NCBI GenBank assembly: GCA_012103475.1
Contig: WLWS01000002.1
Coordinates: 485,234-549,233 of the forward strand
Reading direction: 5' to 3'
Source: Gammaproteobacteria bacterium
GTDB taxonomy: Bacteria; Pseudomonadota; Gammaproteobacteria; Eutrophobiales; Eutrophobiaceae
DNA length: 64,000 bases
In this document: positions 34,638 to 43,966 of the stretch, one piece after another
How the letters are laid out: each line of letters begins with the position of its first letter
Position numbering within the stretch: the first letter of the stretch is position 1
Program-made: the position numbers and the translations under genes
Notes under the pieces: model-generated
What the model was told of the DNA's origin: nothing
Databases searched by the model: none
What the model saw: only the letters and a program-made list of their open reading frames with translations

Positions 34638-35804
34638 ATGACAGGCACTACAGAAAATATTCAGGAACTGGCCCAACAGGCATTCAGTACTTTACAGTCT
34701 GGAAAAAACCAGCAGGCGAGAGAAATCTTTGAAGGTCTGGTCTCATCGGGGAGAGCGGATGCGACCATAGTACTGGGACTGGCGCATGCCTGTTTTCGAC
34801 TTGAAGACAAAACGTCTGCTTTAGCTGCAGTTGACAGTGCCCTCGAAATGGAACCGACGAATCTCAGGGTGTTGCTGTTTAAGGCAGATTTTCTCGAGCA
34901 GGATGGGCAGTCACGGTCAGCACTGGAGTATTATCAGCACGCTCTTGCTCTGGCTGCAAACCATACTGAAATGACTGAAGATGTTAAACAAGGTTTACAA
35001 AGAGCAGAGCAGGCTTGTGCACGGAAAGACAGAGAATACAAAACATTTCTTGAGGCGAAACTGAAAGACGATGGATATAAGCCCTCACGTAGCAATTTAC
35101 GGTTTCAACAATCAATCGATTTAATCTTTGGTGAAAAAGAAGTCTTTTATCAGGAACCTCGTCGTTACTATTACCCGGGTTTACCGCAAATTCAGTTCTA
35201 TGAACGAGAACAATTTGCCTGGCTGAACGAGATGGAAGCAAGCGCCGATAAAATTCGCAATGAACTGACTGAAGTACTCGCGCAGCCGGAAACTTTCTCA
35301 CCCTATTTGCAGGCGGATTCGAATCATCTTGGCCGTTACGATGACGGACTACTTAATAGTGAAGACTGGAGCGCACTATATTTGTGGGAACACGGCAAAT
35401 TGATAAAGGAAAATGCGCAATTGTTCCCGCAAACGATTGAGGCCCTGAAACTCGCTCCCTTACCGGAGATAAGAGGGCAGGCACCAATGGCGTTGTTTTC
35501 AAAATTGAAAGCGGAGACTCATATCCCGCCACACAATGGCGTACTCAACACCCGGCTCATTTGTCATCTCCCGATAATCGTGCCAGAGCGTTGTGGCGCT
35601 CTGCGGGTTGGTAACGAGGAACGCCGGTGGCATGAAGGGGAAACTTTGATTTTTGATGACAGTATTCAGCACGAAGCCTGGAATCATTCTAAAGAGGAAC
35701 GCGTGGTACTCTTATTTGAAATCTGGCGACCTGAGCTTAATGAAGAGGAACGCGAGCTTGTTACCTTGTTGTTGGCTGCGGTGAAGGAATATCACCACGA
35801 TTAA
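34638..35804 (+). CDS. TPR protein with C-terminal aspartyl/asparaginyl beta-hydroxylase domain
   Basis: A 388-aa protein. Residues 1-130 form three or so tetratricopeptide repeats (ALEYYQHALALAANH), and the C-terminal 180 residues are an aspartyl/asparaginyl beta-hydroxylase (2-oxoglutarate- and iron-dependent). The iron-site motifs are HIPPHNGVLNTRLICHLPI, WHEGETLIFDDSIQHEAWNHS. No signal peptide, so cytoplasmic. Proteins of this type modify protein or lipid substrates; the bacterial substrates are mostly unknown. It is divergent from the allantoicase unit and followed 41 bases later by a second TPR protein. Confidence 0.85.
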   Translation: MTGTTENIQELAQQAFSTLQSGKNQQAREIFEGLVSSGRADATIVLGLAHACFRLEDKTSALAAVDSALEMEPTNLRVLLFKADFLEQDGQSRSALEYYQHALALAANHTEMTEDVKQGLQRAEQACARKDREYKTFLEAKLKDDGYKPSRSNLRFQQSIDLIFGEKEVFYQEPRRYYYPGLPQIQFYEREQFAWLNEMEASADKIRNELTEVLAQPETFSPYLQADSNHLGRYDDGLLNSEDWSALYLWEHGKLIKENAQLFPQTIEALKLAPLPEIRGQAPMALFSKLKAETHIPPHNGVLNTRLICHLPIIVPERCGALRVGNEERRWHEGETLIFDDSIQHEAWNHSKEERVVLLFEIWRPELNEEERELVTLLLAAVKEYHHD

Positions 35805-35845
35805 TTACTTGATTAGTAGTGCGAACTAAAGAAAAGGAAAGATAA

Positions 35846-37525
35846 ATGAATATCTCAAGACTCAGCTATTTACTGACTTTTGTTTTGTATCTAACGGTCA
35901 CGCCGCTTAAGGCCCAGATGCACGATCCTCGAGCTCTTGAGGCTGATCCCGAAACGGCAACACAAGCCATTGCTCCGCGTCTTGATGGTCTTGGTGATCA
36001 CCACATTGAAGTCACAAGCAACAGTGAAGACTCGCAGTACTTTTTCGATCAAGGTTATCGATTGACCCTGGGATTCAATCATTCGGAAGCACTGCGGGCA
36101 TTTAAGGAAGCGGCACGTCTGGATCCGGAAAATGCCATGGCCTGGTGGGGTATTGCGCTGGTACTCGGACCGAATCTGAATTTACCCATGCAAGCTGAAG
36201 TTGTTGAACAGGCCTTCGTTGCTATACAGAAAGCGGTATCGCTAAGTGAGGCAGTATCGCCGCGGGAAAGAGACTATATAAGGGCACTTTCCAGACGCTA
36301 CAGCAATGACCCAGAGGCCGACCGGGCACCATTGGATGCAGCTTATGTGGACGCCATGAAACGGGTTGTGAATAAATATCCGGACGATCTGGATGCGGCC
36401 ACCTTGTACGCTGCCGCCATTATGAACACCAATCCCTGGGATTACTGGTACCGTGATGGCTCAGCAAAAAAACATACTGAAGTGGTGATAGAAACATTAC
36501 GTTCTGTTATTGAACGTAATCCTGAACATGCAGGCGCACATCACTATTTGATCCACACCGTTGAGGCGCAAAGGCCTGAACTTGGAGAGGCGAGTGCCGA
36601 TAAGCTCGGAGGCCTGATGCCTGGTGCAGGTCATCTTGTTCACATGCCATCACATATCTATATGCGTATCGGACGCTATGCGGATTCATATCAGGCAAAC
36701 CAGAAAGCGATTGAGGCAGATGAAGGCTATATAACTCAGTGTCAGGCTCAGGGTCTGTACCCGCTCGGCTATTACCCGCACAACATCCATTTTCTGGTCT
36801 GGTCAGCAATGCAACTGGGGCGTAGTGCTAACGCCTTGAGCGCGGCGCGCAAAGTGGCAGACAAAATTCCCGTTCATATGCGTAATAACACCTGGCCACT
36901 GTTTGAAACCTTCAGTAGTCAGCCGATGTACGTGTTGGCCCGATTTGGTTTATGGGATGAGGTACTGGCAGAGTCCAGACCACATGAAGATGCTTTATTT
37001 ATGAATGCAGTCTGGCATTACACGCGAGGTATGGCGTATGTCCATAAGGGTAAGGCACGTCAATCCGCCAGAGAGCTGAACCAGTTGCAACGTCTGCGCA
37101 AGAAAATAGTCAGCAACGACGACTACTTCATAGGATTCGGAGCCGCCGATACGCTCTTATCTATTGCGGAAGAAATACTCACAGGTGAAATGGCTGCCAA
37201 ACGCGGTAAATATTTTGATGCAATAGCCCACCTGCAACGAGCAGTTCGCCTCGAAGATAGTTTGCGGTACAACGAACCACCTGACTGGTATTTCCCAGTA
37301 CGCCATATACTCGGCGCTGTATTACTGGAAGCAGGTTACCCGCAGGAGGCTGAAGTGATTTACTGGGATGACCTGCGTCGAAATCCGGAAAATGGTTATG
37401 CGCTGTACGGCTTGATAAAGGCACTCGAAGCACAGGGCAATGAAGAAACGTTGAGTGTGGTCAAAGTTCGCTTTGACAAGGCCTGGAGTATGGCAGACAG
37501 GCTTTTGCAAAGTTCCCGTTATTAA
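35846..37525 (+). CDS. Exported TPR-repeat protein
   Basis: A 559-aa protein with a short Sec signal (YLLTFVLYLTVTPLKAQ) and repeated helical TPR-like units, for example ALRAFKEAARLDPENAMAWWGIALV (about 75-100). It also has a conserved core AALYAAAIMNTNPWDYW, AGAHHYLIHTVEA and GHLVHMPSHIYMRIGRYADS seen in a common family of uncharacterised TPR proteins. Aromatic/His-rich stretches and the HYLIH and MPSH motifs may mark a metal or active site, which is not established. Follows the hydroxylase gene closely. Confidence 0.8.
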   Translation: MNISRLSYLLTFVLYLTVTPLKAQMHDPRALEADPETATQAIAPRLDGLGDHHIEVTSNSEDSQYFFDQGYRLTLGFNHSEALRAFKEAARLDPENAMAWWGIALVLGPNLNLPMQAEVVEQAFVAIQKAVSLSEAVSPRERDYIRALSRRYSNDPEADRAPLDAAYVDAMKRVVNKYPDDLDAATLYAAAIMNTNPWDYWYRDGSAKKHTEVVIETLRSVIERNPEHAGAHHYLIHTVEAQRPELGEASADKLGGLMPGAGHLVHMPSHIYMRIGRYADSYQANQKAIEADEGYITQCQAQGLYPLGYYPHNIHFLVWSAMQLGRSANALSAARKVADKIPVHMRNNTWPLFETFSSQPMYVLARFGLWDEVLAESRPHEDALFMNAVWHYTRGMAYVHKGKARQSARELNQLQRLRKKIVSNDDYFIGFGAADTLLSIAEEILTGEMAAKRGKYFDAIAHLQRAVRLEDSLRYNEPPDWYFPVRHILGAVLLEAGYPQEAEVIYWDDLRRNPENGYALYGLIKALEAQGNEETLSVVKVRFDKAWSMADRLLQSSRY

Positions 37526-37540
37526 GTTTTTACAGCGCCA

Positions 37541-37590
37541 AAAATAAAAAACCTCTCGCTTGAATGACAATGTCGTCAATCAAGGAGAGG
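37541..37590 (-). terminator. Rho-independent terminator for the Spy-like gene
   Basis: On the minus strand CCTCTC with CTTGA and its complement form an imperfect stem (37552-37563 with 37580-37590), followed by a T-rich run read from 37551 to 37541. It lies downstream of the minus-strand gene at 37667. Confidence 0.65.
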
Positions 37591-37666
37591 AAACAGAGGA
37601 GGGGGTGATAACGGAGGAGGATAAATTTCTGTTATCAAACTCTGTTATTTTGGGAGACTGTCGAGA

Positions 37667-38056
37667 TCAATTTTCTCCTTCATCATTGCTGTGCCAGCGC
37701 TTTCTGCGTTGCTGTCTGCGTTGACTATGGTCTTCCAGTTTGGCATTGAAAGTCTGCAACTGTTCTTCATTTAGAATGCTGGAAAGTCGTTGACCCGTTT
37801 CGGCTTTGAGAGCCTGCATTCTTGGTTCTGCCTGCTCGCGAACAGCTTGCATTTCACTTTTCAGTTTTGTGTGCTGTTCTTCAAGAATTTGCCTGACAGC
37901 AGGTTCCTGCTCACTGCTTAGCTGCAAATCATCAATAAGACGTTCCATGTGCCGTGAATGACGCGCTTCCCTGTCTCCGCCCTGGCCGGGTTCAGCGAAA
38001 CCAAGATGACTGAACGACATCATTATTATCAGACCTAGCGTGCTTATTAGTTTCAT
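37667..38056 (-). CDS. Spy/CpxP-like periplasmic protein (LTXXQ type)
   Basis: A 129-aa periplasmic helical protein. The Sec signal is LISTLGLIIMMSFSHLGFAEP; the mature part is highly charged and amphipathic with DDLQLSSEQEPAVRQILEEQH and LSSILNEEQLQTFNAKLEDH, the two LTxxQ-like motifs of Spy/CpxP proteins. These act as chaperones or sensors of envelope stress and are targets of BaeSR/CpxAR. The start at 38056 has GGAG 6 bases before it; the ATG 38071 upstream has no site. It is divergent from a BaeS-like kinase, so mutual regulation is likely. Confidence 0.82.
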   Translation of the reverse strand: MKLISTLGLIIMMSFSHLGFAEPGQGGDREARHSRHMERLIDDLQLSSEQEPAVRQILEEQHTKLKSEMQAVREQAEPRMQALKAETGQRLSSILNEEQLQTFNAKLEDHSQRRQQRRKRWHSNDEGEN

Positions 38057-38305
38057 TTCGTACTCCTTCAATTTAATTGAGGTTGTTTGGGAATTAATTT
38101 CTTAATCTGGATATCAGTCTGGCAGCAGAATTTGCAACAAATATGCAAGGATTGTGGAAGTGAAAAACTGTTTTCTTTATGCGAGATGAGATTACATCGA
38201 AAACTGGCAAATAATGTGCAAATTCCCGAATTGAGGATATTTCTTAGTGAAATTTGCTTATTATTCCTCTTACTTTATACAGCAGTTGTCATTACTGAGA
38301 AAAAG

Positions 38306-39754
38306 ATGCGTTTTACCATTAAAACCAAATTGTTCCTGACTTTACTATTAACGATCCTCACAGTGGTCGTGGCCATGGTATTTCTGATCAAGTTGAGTTT
38401 TGAACGTGGCTTTCTTGAATACGTCAACCGGCTTGAACAGGAGTCGCACGAAAACCTGGTTATCAACCTTGTAGACGCGTATCAGCAAAATGGCAGCTGG
38501 AATTTCATTCGCGAAAACCCGCGTCTATGGAAGGAAATGCACAGGCAGAGCATACCGACACGGGAGATGCTCGAACATGATGATGCAGGCCCGACACCCC
38601 GTTACCGATCTGCCGGCCCGCGAACGCAGCCACATGACAGACCCAGGCCACCTCATTCCCGGCGTTTTGGTGGTCGCCGTAAGGGCGGTGTTTGTCTTCT
38701 CGATGAGGCTCAAGAAGCCGTCACCTACTGCCGACAGCGCGAAGCTGACTGGCAGATACGCGAAATAGTCATTGATGAAAATACAGTGGGGTATCTGGCC
38801 ACGGCGCCGCGCAGAAAGTTATCCGATGAACACGATTTGCGCTTTTCAGAAAAACAGCATCGATTTCTGTTGCTACTCGCTCTGTGTATCACGCTTGTTT
38901 CCATTATTGTGGCCTTCCCCCTCTCAAGACAACTGGTTAAGCCGATAAAAGAGCTGACCAGAGCAACACGTAAATTGGCGGCGGGTGAATACCAGACCCG
39001 TACATCAATCAGCTCTTCTGATGAACTGGCTGACTTGTCACGGGATTTCAACTCACTCGCGCTAACACTGGAGAATAATGAGCAGGCACGCAAGCAGTGG
39101 ATAGCGGATATCTCTCACGAATTACGTACACCACTTAGTGTACTTCGCGGTGAAATAGAAGCTCTGCAAGATGGTGTGCGCGAGATGTCGCAAGACAGAC
39201 TAGAGTCATTGCATATGCAGATTATGAATTTGAATCGATTAATTAACGATCTTTACGAACTTTCTATGTCTGATATTGGTGCGTTGAACTACGAAAAAGA
39301 GCTGGTTAATATCGTCGAAGTGCTTAGCGGCACAATTAACAGTATGAGTGCTGAATTTGAAAGCAAAGGTGTCGCGGTGTCCTTCACTCACGAACAAGAT
39401 GATATCCAGTTGTTTGCGGATGGTGAAAGAATGCAGCAGCTTTTTTCGAATCTGTTGACAAATTCACTACGCTATACCGATGCTCCGGGACAATTGGAAA
39501 TCGATGTTGGTAAAAAAGGTGAAACAATAGTTATTGTAATGCAGGATTCTGCTCCCGGTGTAGAAAGTGAGGATCTACCAAAGTTATTTGAGAGGCTTTA
39601 CAGGGTTGACAGTTCGAGAAACCGGGAAACCGGCGGAACGGGTCTGGGCCTGGCTATATGCAGCAATATTGTCGAGGCGCACTCAGGCAAATTATCGGCG
39701 GAAACATCTCTTCTGGGTGGATTAAAAATAGTAATAGAATTAGCTGAAGACTGA
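38306..39754 (+). CDS. baeS: Sensor histidine kinase, BaeS-like
   Basis: A 482-aa membrane sensor kinase. Domains in order: TM1 (LFLTLLLTILTVVVAMVFLI), a periplasmic loop with a Pro/Arg/His-rich stretch (about residues 95-125), TM2 (FLLLLALCITLVSIIVAFPLS), HAMP, HisKA with ISHELRTPLSVL (phospho-His), and HATPase_c with NLLTNSLRYTDAPG, VMQDSAPGV, LFERLYRVDSSR and GGTGLGLAIC. The start at 38306 removes a long leader without sensible signal character. It is followed by the response regulator after 1 base and is divergent from the Spy-like gene, the classical BaeSR arrangement for envelope stress. Confidence 0.9.
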   Translation: MRFTIKTKLFLTLLLTILTVVVAMVFLIKLSFERGFLEYVNRLEQESHENLVINLVDAYQQNGSWNFIRENPRLWKEMHRQSIPTREMLEHDDAGPTPRYRSAGPRTQPHDRPRPPHSRRFGGRRKGGVCLLDEAQEAVTYCRQREADWQIREIVIDENTVGYLATAPRRKLSDEHDLRFSEKQHRFLLLLALCITLVSIIVAFPLSRQLVKPIKELTRATRKLAAGEYQTRTSISSSDELADLSRDFNSLALTLENNEQARKQWIADISHELRTPLSVLRGEIEALQDGVREMSQDRLESLHMQIMNLNRLINDLYELSMSDIGALNYEKELVNIVEVLSGTINSMSAEFESKGVAVSFTHEQDDIQLFADGERMQQLFSNLLTNSLRYTDAPGQLEIDVGKKGETIVIVMQDSAPGVESEDLPKLFERLYRVDSSRNRETGGTGLGLAICSNIVEAHSGKLSAETSLLGGLKIVIELAED

Positions 39755-39755
39755 C

Positions 39756-40439
39756 ATGAGCGATACAAAGAAGAAAACGATTCTGATTGTTGAAGACGAA
39801 CCCGAACTGGCCGGGATACTCAGAGACTATTTACAACAATCGGATTATCAGGTTCAGATAATAGACAATGGAAATGCAGCCATGGAGCATATTGAAAAAA
39901 ATGCCCCTGCGCTGATTCTACTGGATCTTATGTTACCCGGTAAGGATGGCATGACAATCTGCAGGGAAGTGAGGGGCTTTTCGCATGTGCCTATCATTAT
40001 GCTTACCGCGAGAGTCGAAGAAATCGATCGATTACTAGGCCTCGAATTGGGTGCAGATGATTACATTTGTAAACCTTTCAGTCCGCGAGAAGTCGTGGCA
40101 AGAGTAAAAGCAGTTCTGCGTCGATCAACTTCTGTACCGAACCCGTCGACGAACAACATTCATCTTGACGAATCGACATACAAGGCACATTTGAATGAGC
40201 AGCAACTTGAGTTAACGGCTGTCGAATTTGAGCTCTTGAAAAAATTGTTGTCGGAACCCGGACGAATATTTTCCCGTAATCAGCTTATGGACAAGATTTA
40301 TCAGGATCATCGTATTGTGAGTGACCGCACTATTGATAGTCATATTAAAAAATTACGCAAGAAACTGAGCAGTCTGGATGGCGATCATGACTACATACAT
40401 TCTGTTTACGGAGTAGGCTACAAATACGAAAATCCTTAG
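39756..40439 (+). CDS. baeR: OmpR-family response regulator, BaeR-like
   Basis: A 227-aa regulator. The receiver domain has the acidic pair in VEDEPEL, the phospho-acceptor Asp in LLDLMLPGKDG (about 53), LTA and the Lys in YICKPFSP. The C-terminal winged-helix domain has LTAVEFELLKKLLSEPGRIFSRNQL and DRTIDSHIKKLRKKL, ending VYGVGYKYE. It is immediately downstream of the kinase. Likely targets are the Spy-like gene and the two envelope genes that follow, which is inference. Confidence 0.92.
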   Translation: MSDTKKKTILIVEDEPELAGILRDYLQQSDYQVQIIDNGNAAMEHIEKNAPALILLDLMLPGKDGMTICREVRGFSHVPIIMLTARVEEIDRLLGLELGADDYICKPFSPREVVARVKAVLRRSTSVPNPSTNNIHLDESTYKAHLNEQQLELTAVEFELLKKLLSEPGRIFSRNQLMDKIYQDHRIVSDRTIDSHIKKLRKKLSSLDGDHDYIHSVYGVGYKYENP

Positions 40440-40566
40440 TAACACCGCAGTTTTTCTCCGCCTTGGCCCTGTTCCTTATTTCTTCCACAATTCTGACGCA
40501 ATCAATCTCTAGACTTTGAGTCATAAGTTCAGATGTTTACTGAACATTGACCCTAAGGAAAGAGTA

Positions 40567-41229
40567 ATGAATAAACTGAAATATATGAGAGCGACCTCGG
40601 TGCTTATTGGCTTGCTGTTGATAAGTATGACAGGTCATGCTGAGGCACGTCCGGGAAAACAAGCGAAAAAACAACACTACTACAATGATGGTGGTCGCAA
40701 TGCCGGCTATCGACATTACTACCCGATTGGCCATCGCCTGAATCGACTACCATCGGGTTACCTGACACTCAGTTTTTCCGGCTCTAATGTCTACTACCAC
40801 TCTGGCGCCTATTATCGAAGAAACGGGCGACAGTTCATTGTCAGCAGACCACCACTCGGTGTCGGCATTAGTATTTTACCAGCCGGCTATCGCAGTCATC
40901 GTTATCGTAATTTTGACTATTACTCGGCTAATGGGGTGTTCTATCGCTGGAACGACTTTTCCAGACACTATGTAGTTATTGATAACCCTCGCTTTGATGA
41001 GTATCAGGAAGAACAAAAAGTAAATGTCTCGGAGCAGTTTGCCTACCCAACACAGGGGCAAAGTGCCACGCAAACATCTAAAAATCGATACGAATGTTAT
41101 CTCTGGGCTGTGGATCAAACCGGAGTCGAGCCTGCCCATGTTAATCAAAGTAATCAGGCTGGTTCTATAGAGAATTATCAGCGAGCCAATGGTGCCTGCC
41201 TCGAAGCACGCGGTTACAGCGTTAAGTAA
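40567..41229 (+). CDS. DUF6515 family exported protein
   Basis: A 220-aa exported protein. The signal MRATSVLIGLLLISMTGHAEA is followed by a Tyr/His-rich region with repeated VYYHSGAYYRRNGRQFIV and FDYYSANGVFYRWNDFSRHYVV, plus RPPLGVGISILPAGY, typical of the DUF6515 family. Near the end is a second module, NRYECYLWAVDQTGVEPA then YQRANGACLEARGYSVK, which also occurs at both ends of the next gene's protein. Function is unknown. Start 40567 has an AAGGA site; a longer reading from 40516 has no signal. Confidence 0.82.
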   Translation: MNKLKYMRATSVLIGLLLISMTGHAEARPGKQAKKQHYYNDGGRNAGYRHYYPIGHRLNRLPSGYLTLSFSGSNVYYHSGAYYRRNGRQFIVSRPPLGVGISILPAGYRSHRYRNFDYYSANGVFYRWNDFSRHYVVIDNPRFDEYQEEQKVNVSEQFAYPTQGQSATQTSKNRYECYLWAVDQTGVEPAHVNQSNQAGSIENYQRANGACLEARGYSVK

Positions 41230-41263
41230 GTGATGAGTACATCTTTAATAAAGGAGAGAAACG

Positions 41264-41788
41264 ATGCGTAATTTTACTGTGGTACTACTGTTGGCGTTTA
41301 GCGGTCTCAGTCTCAATGTAAAGGCGAATTCGGATGTTTTTGTGTATCCGAATAATGGCCAGAACCCTCAACAACAATCTCAGGATCGTTATGAGTGTCA
41401 TGTCTGGGCTGCGAATCAGAGCGGCTTTGATCCCAGCGCGTATTACGGCAGTACGCCGGGGCCGGTTCATGTCGCTTCAACCTCAGGCAGACATGCTCCG
41501 CATCACCATGATCTTGATCCCATTACCGGTGCTGCCGGCGGCGCGGCATTGGGAGCTCTTGGTGGTGCCATTGGTGGTAATGCCGGCAAAGGAGCCGCCA
41601 TTGGCGCGGGCGTTGGTGCGCTGGCAGGTATTTTCAGCTCTGCCGGTAATAATCGACACAGAAAAGACCGATACGCTCGTAAACAGGCGCAACAATCTCA
41701 ACAGGCGGCAGAATTTGCACAGGATCAGGAAAACTACAAGCGCGCTATCAGTGCCTGCCTTGAAGCCCACGGCTATACAGTTCGCTAG
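41264..41788 (+). CDS. Glycine-zipper exported protein (YMGG-like)
   Basis: A 174-aa protein with a Sec signal (VVLLLAFSGLSLNVKA) and a central glycine-zipper segment, AAGGAALGALGGAIGGNAGKGAAIGAGVGALAGIF (about 90-125; only the pattern is quoted in parts), which can insert in membranes. The N-terminal DRYECHVWAANQSGFDPSA and the C-terminal YKRAISACLEAHGYTVR are the same two modules found at the end of the preceding DUF6515 protein. AGGAG lies just before the start. Its position next to a BaeSR-type system suggests an envelope-stress role. Confidence 0.8.
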   Translation: MRNFTVVLLLAFSGLSLNVKANSDVFVYPNNGQNPQQQSQDRYECHVWAANQSGFDPSAYYGSTPGPVHVASTSGRHAPHHHDLDPITGAAGGAALGALGGAIGGNAGKGAAIGAGVGALAGIFSSAGNNRHRKDRYARKQAQQSQQAAEFAQDQENYKRAISACLEAHGYTVR

Positions 41789-41876
41789 AAGATGGACTGA
41801 GTGAAAACACAGATTAAGGCTTCGCAATATACCTGCCTGCTATTAAACTAGTCACCTGTTGATCAGGAGTCAGGTT

Positions 41877-43008
41877 ATGAATAGTAATGTAGGCAGGTGT
41901 TTTTCAATCAATGATTTGCGAACGAGGGCGAAAAAGCGCATACCTGCCCCGGTATTTCACTATCTGGATGGTGCGGCTGAAGATGAAGTGACTTTACGGC
42001 AAAATCGTGAAGCCTTCTCGAAATATCAGCTGGTACCAAGAGTCCTGCGTGATGTGTCCAGCATTGATACGAGCACGAGCATACTCGGACAGAAGTCCAG
42101 TATGCCCTTTATGCTGGCACCAACCGGAATGTCGCGATTATTTCATTACCGTGGAGAAGAAGCCGTCAGTAAGGCGGCGCACAAAGCCGGCCTGATTTAT
42201 TCCTTATCCACCATGTCGACTTTCTCTATCGAAGAAGTTGCCGGATTTAGCGATGGTCCGAAGTGGTTTCAGATATATGTATGGCGCGATCGCGATGTAC
42301 TTAAATCTTTTATAGAACGCTGCAAGGCCAGTGGTTATAAAGCCCTGTGCCTGACCGTTGATGTTCCGGTTTTCGGACAAAGAGAAAGGGACATGCGCAC
42401 CGGCGTGACGATACCTCCTGAACTGACTTTTCAAAGTCTTATAGATACTCTTATTCGACCGCAGTGGTTGTGGCAGTATCTGAGATCCTCCCGTATGGAA
42501 CTGGCCAACGTCAGAGGTCATTCCAGTGTCAGTGACGACGCTTTTGTTCTGGCAGAATATACTAATGCTCAGTTTGATCCCTCGGTGGACTGGGCGGCTG
42601 CCGAATGGATGGTGAAACAATGGGATTATGTCCAGGGAAGATGCCCTGCGGGCTGTGGATATCGGGGCGACGGCTATTGTGGTATCCAATCACGGTGGTC
42701 GTCAGCTGGATCACAGTTCCGGTAGTTTTGAGGTACTCGGTGAAATTTGCGATGCCGTTGGTGACAAGGCGGAAGTCATTCTGGATGGTGGTGTTCGACG
42801 CGGTACAGATATTATCAAGGCGCTCGCACTCGGCGCTAATGCCTGCATGATAGGGCGTGCCTATTTGTATGGGCTTGGAGCCGGCGGTGAAGCAGGGGTC
42901 GACAGGGCGTTGGAATTGCTGGGAAGTGAAGTCCGCCGCAACATGGCTTTGCTGGGGCTGACGTCCGTCGAGGAAATAGACAGTAGCTGCCTGAGAATGT
43001 GTGAATAG
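41877..43008 (+). pseudogene. lldD: Broken FMN-dependent alpha-hydroxy-acid dehydrogenase (L-lactate dehydrogenase LldD type)
   Basis: The N-terminal part (41877-42615) reads normally: VFHYLDGAAEDEVTLRQN, LAPTGMSRLFHY, YSLSTMSTFSIEEV, FQIYVWRDR and LTVDVPVFGQRERDMR. At about 42621 the frame is lost. The C-terminal part resumes in another frame at 42628 with MSREDALRAVDIGATAIVVSNHGGRQLDHSSG and ILDGGVRRGTDIIKALALGA. Homologues have GPxxIKG(I) between WD and this point, so about 23 bp (2 mod 3) seem deleted, taking the lysine that binds FMN. The protein is not functional as sequenced. Start ATG 41877 with AGGAG upstream. A sequencing error is less likely since a motif is missing, not one base. 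Confidence 0.85.
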
Positions 43009-43060
43009 CCAGCCTGAGAAGAGAGTAAACTAAATAGAGAACTTGCTGTGGAGAAAACCT

Positions 43061-43954
43061 ATGTTCAGTGAAAAAAGACGAAAGATTATCAAGGCCGGGC
43101 TGGCTACGGCCCTGGTGGCGGGTACGAATCCCACACTCATTCGTGCAGAAATGAAAAAGCAGTTAATCAAGAAGGCGATTCCATCCAGCGGCGAAGACAT
43201 TCCGGTAATTGGTCTGGGTACATCGCGCACATTCGATGTCGACAAACAAGAGCGACAATTCAAATTATTGCCAGTACTGGATGCCTTTTTCAGTAATGGC
43301 GGCAGCATGATTGATTCCTCACCTATGTACGGCGCTTCTGAGGCCACGGTAGGACGTCTACTGGATAAACTGGATCGACCCAAAGGTCTTTTCTCAGCAA
43401 CCAAAGTCTGGACAGATGGTAAGCAAGCCGGCATAGATCAAATGCAAAACTCCCTGTCGCTTTGGGGTCTTAAACAATTTGATTTGATGCAGATTCACAA
43501 CCTGCGCGACTGGAAAGTGCAGGGTAAAATTCGCTACATCGGCATCACGACATCGCACAATCGTTTCCATGAAGAATTATCAACAATTATGAAAAACGAA
43601 GAGCTCGATTTTGTTCAGTTCAGTTACAATATCGGTAACCGCACTTCGGAAGAAACTCTATTGCCCATTGCCTTTGATCGCGGAATTGCCGTTCTGATAA
43701 ACAGACCCTTTCAGCGTGGGGATTTGTTTAGCAAGGTAAAAGGCAAAGAAGTCCCGGAATGGGCAACTGAAATCGGGATTAAGAGCTGGGGACAATTTTT
43801 CCTCAAATTTGTTGTCTCGCATCCGGCAGTAAGCTGCGCGATACCGGCAACCTCAAAAGCGCGCCATGCACTGGATAACATGCAGGCGGGTTTTGGCGAA
43901 TTGCCGGATGCAGCGATGCGAGAGCGCATGCTCGGTTATATCGAAACGGTTTAG
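43061..43954 (+). CDS. Aldo/keto reductase with Tat-like signal
   Basis: A 297-aa aldo/keto reductase. The N-terminus KRRKIIKAGLATALVAG is a Tat-like signal ending near IRAE. The barrel motifs are VIGLGTSRTFD, MIDSSPMYGASE (catalytic Asp, Tyr), FSATKV (Lys), FDLMQIHNL (His), GITTSHN and FVQFSYNIGNR. Compared with relatives, about ten residues (the usual VDW.THL.TL between HNL and RDWK) appear missing in-frame, which would shorten a surface loop after the catalytic His. So activity is uncertain. It follows the broken lactate dehydrogenase gene by 52 bases. A GGAG site lies 9 bases before ATG 43061. Confidence 0.8.
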   Translation: MFSEKRRKIIKAGLATALVAGTNPTLIRAEMKKQLIKKAIPSSGEDIPVIGLGTSRTFDVDKQERQFKLLPVLDAFFSNGGSMIDSSPMYGASEATVGRLLDKLDRPKGLFSATKVWTDGKQAGIDQMQNSLSLWGLKQFDLMQIHNLRDWKVQGKIRYIGITTSHNRFHEELSTIMKNEELDFVQFSYNIGNRTSEETLLPIAFDRGIAVLINRPFQRGDLFSKVKGKEVPEWATEIGIKSWGQFFLKFVVSHPAVSCAIPATSKARHALDNMQAGFGELPDAAMRERMLGYIETV

Positions 43955-43966
43955 ATACAAAGACAA

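Noticed and set aside
36600..37525. Many antisense open frames along the purine genes and elsewhere
   Set aside because: They lie opposite strong genes, lack ribosome sites and family motifs, and are frame shadows.
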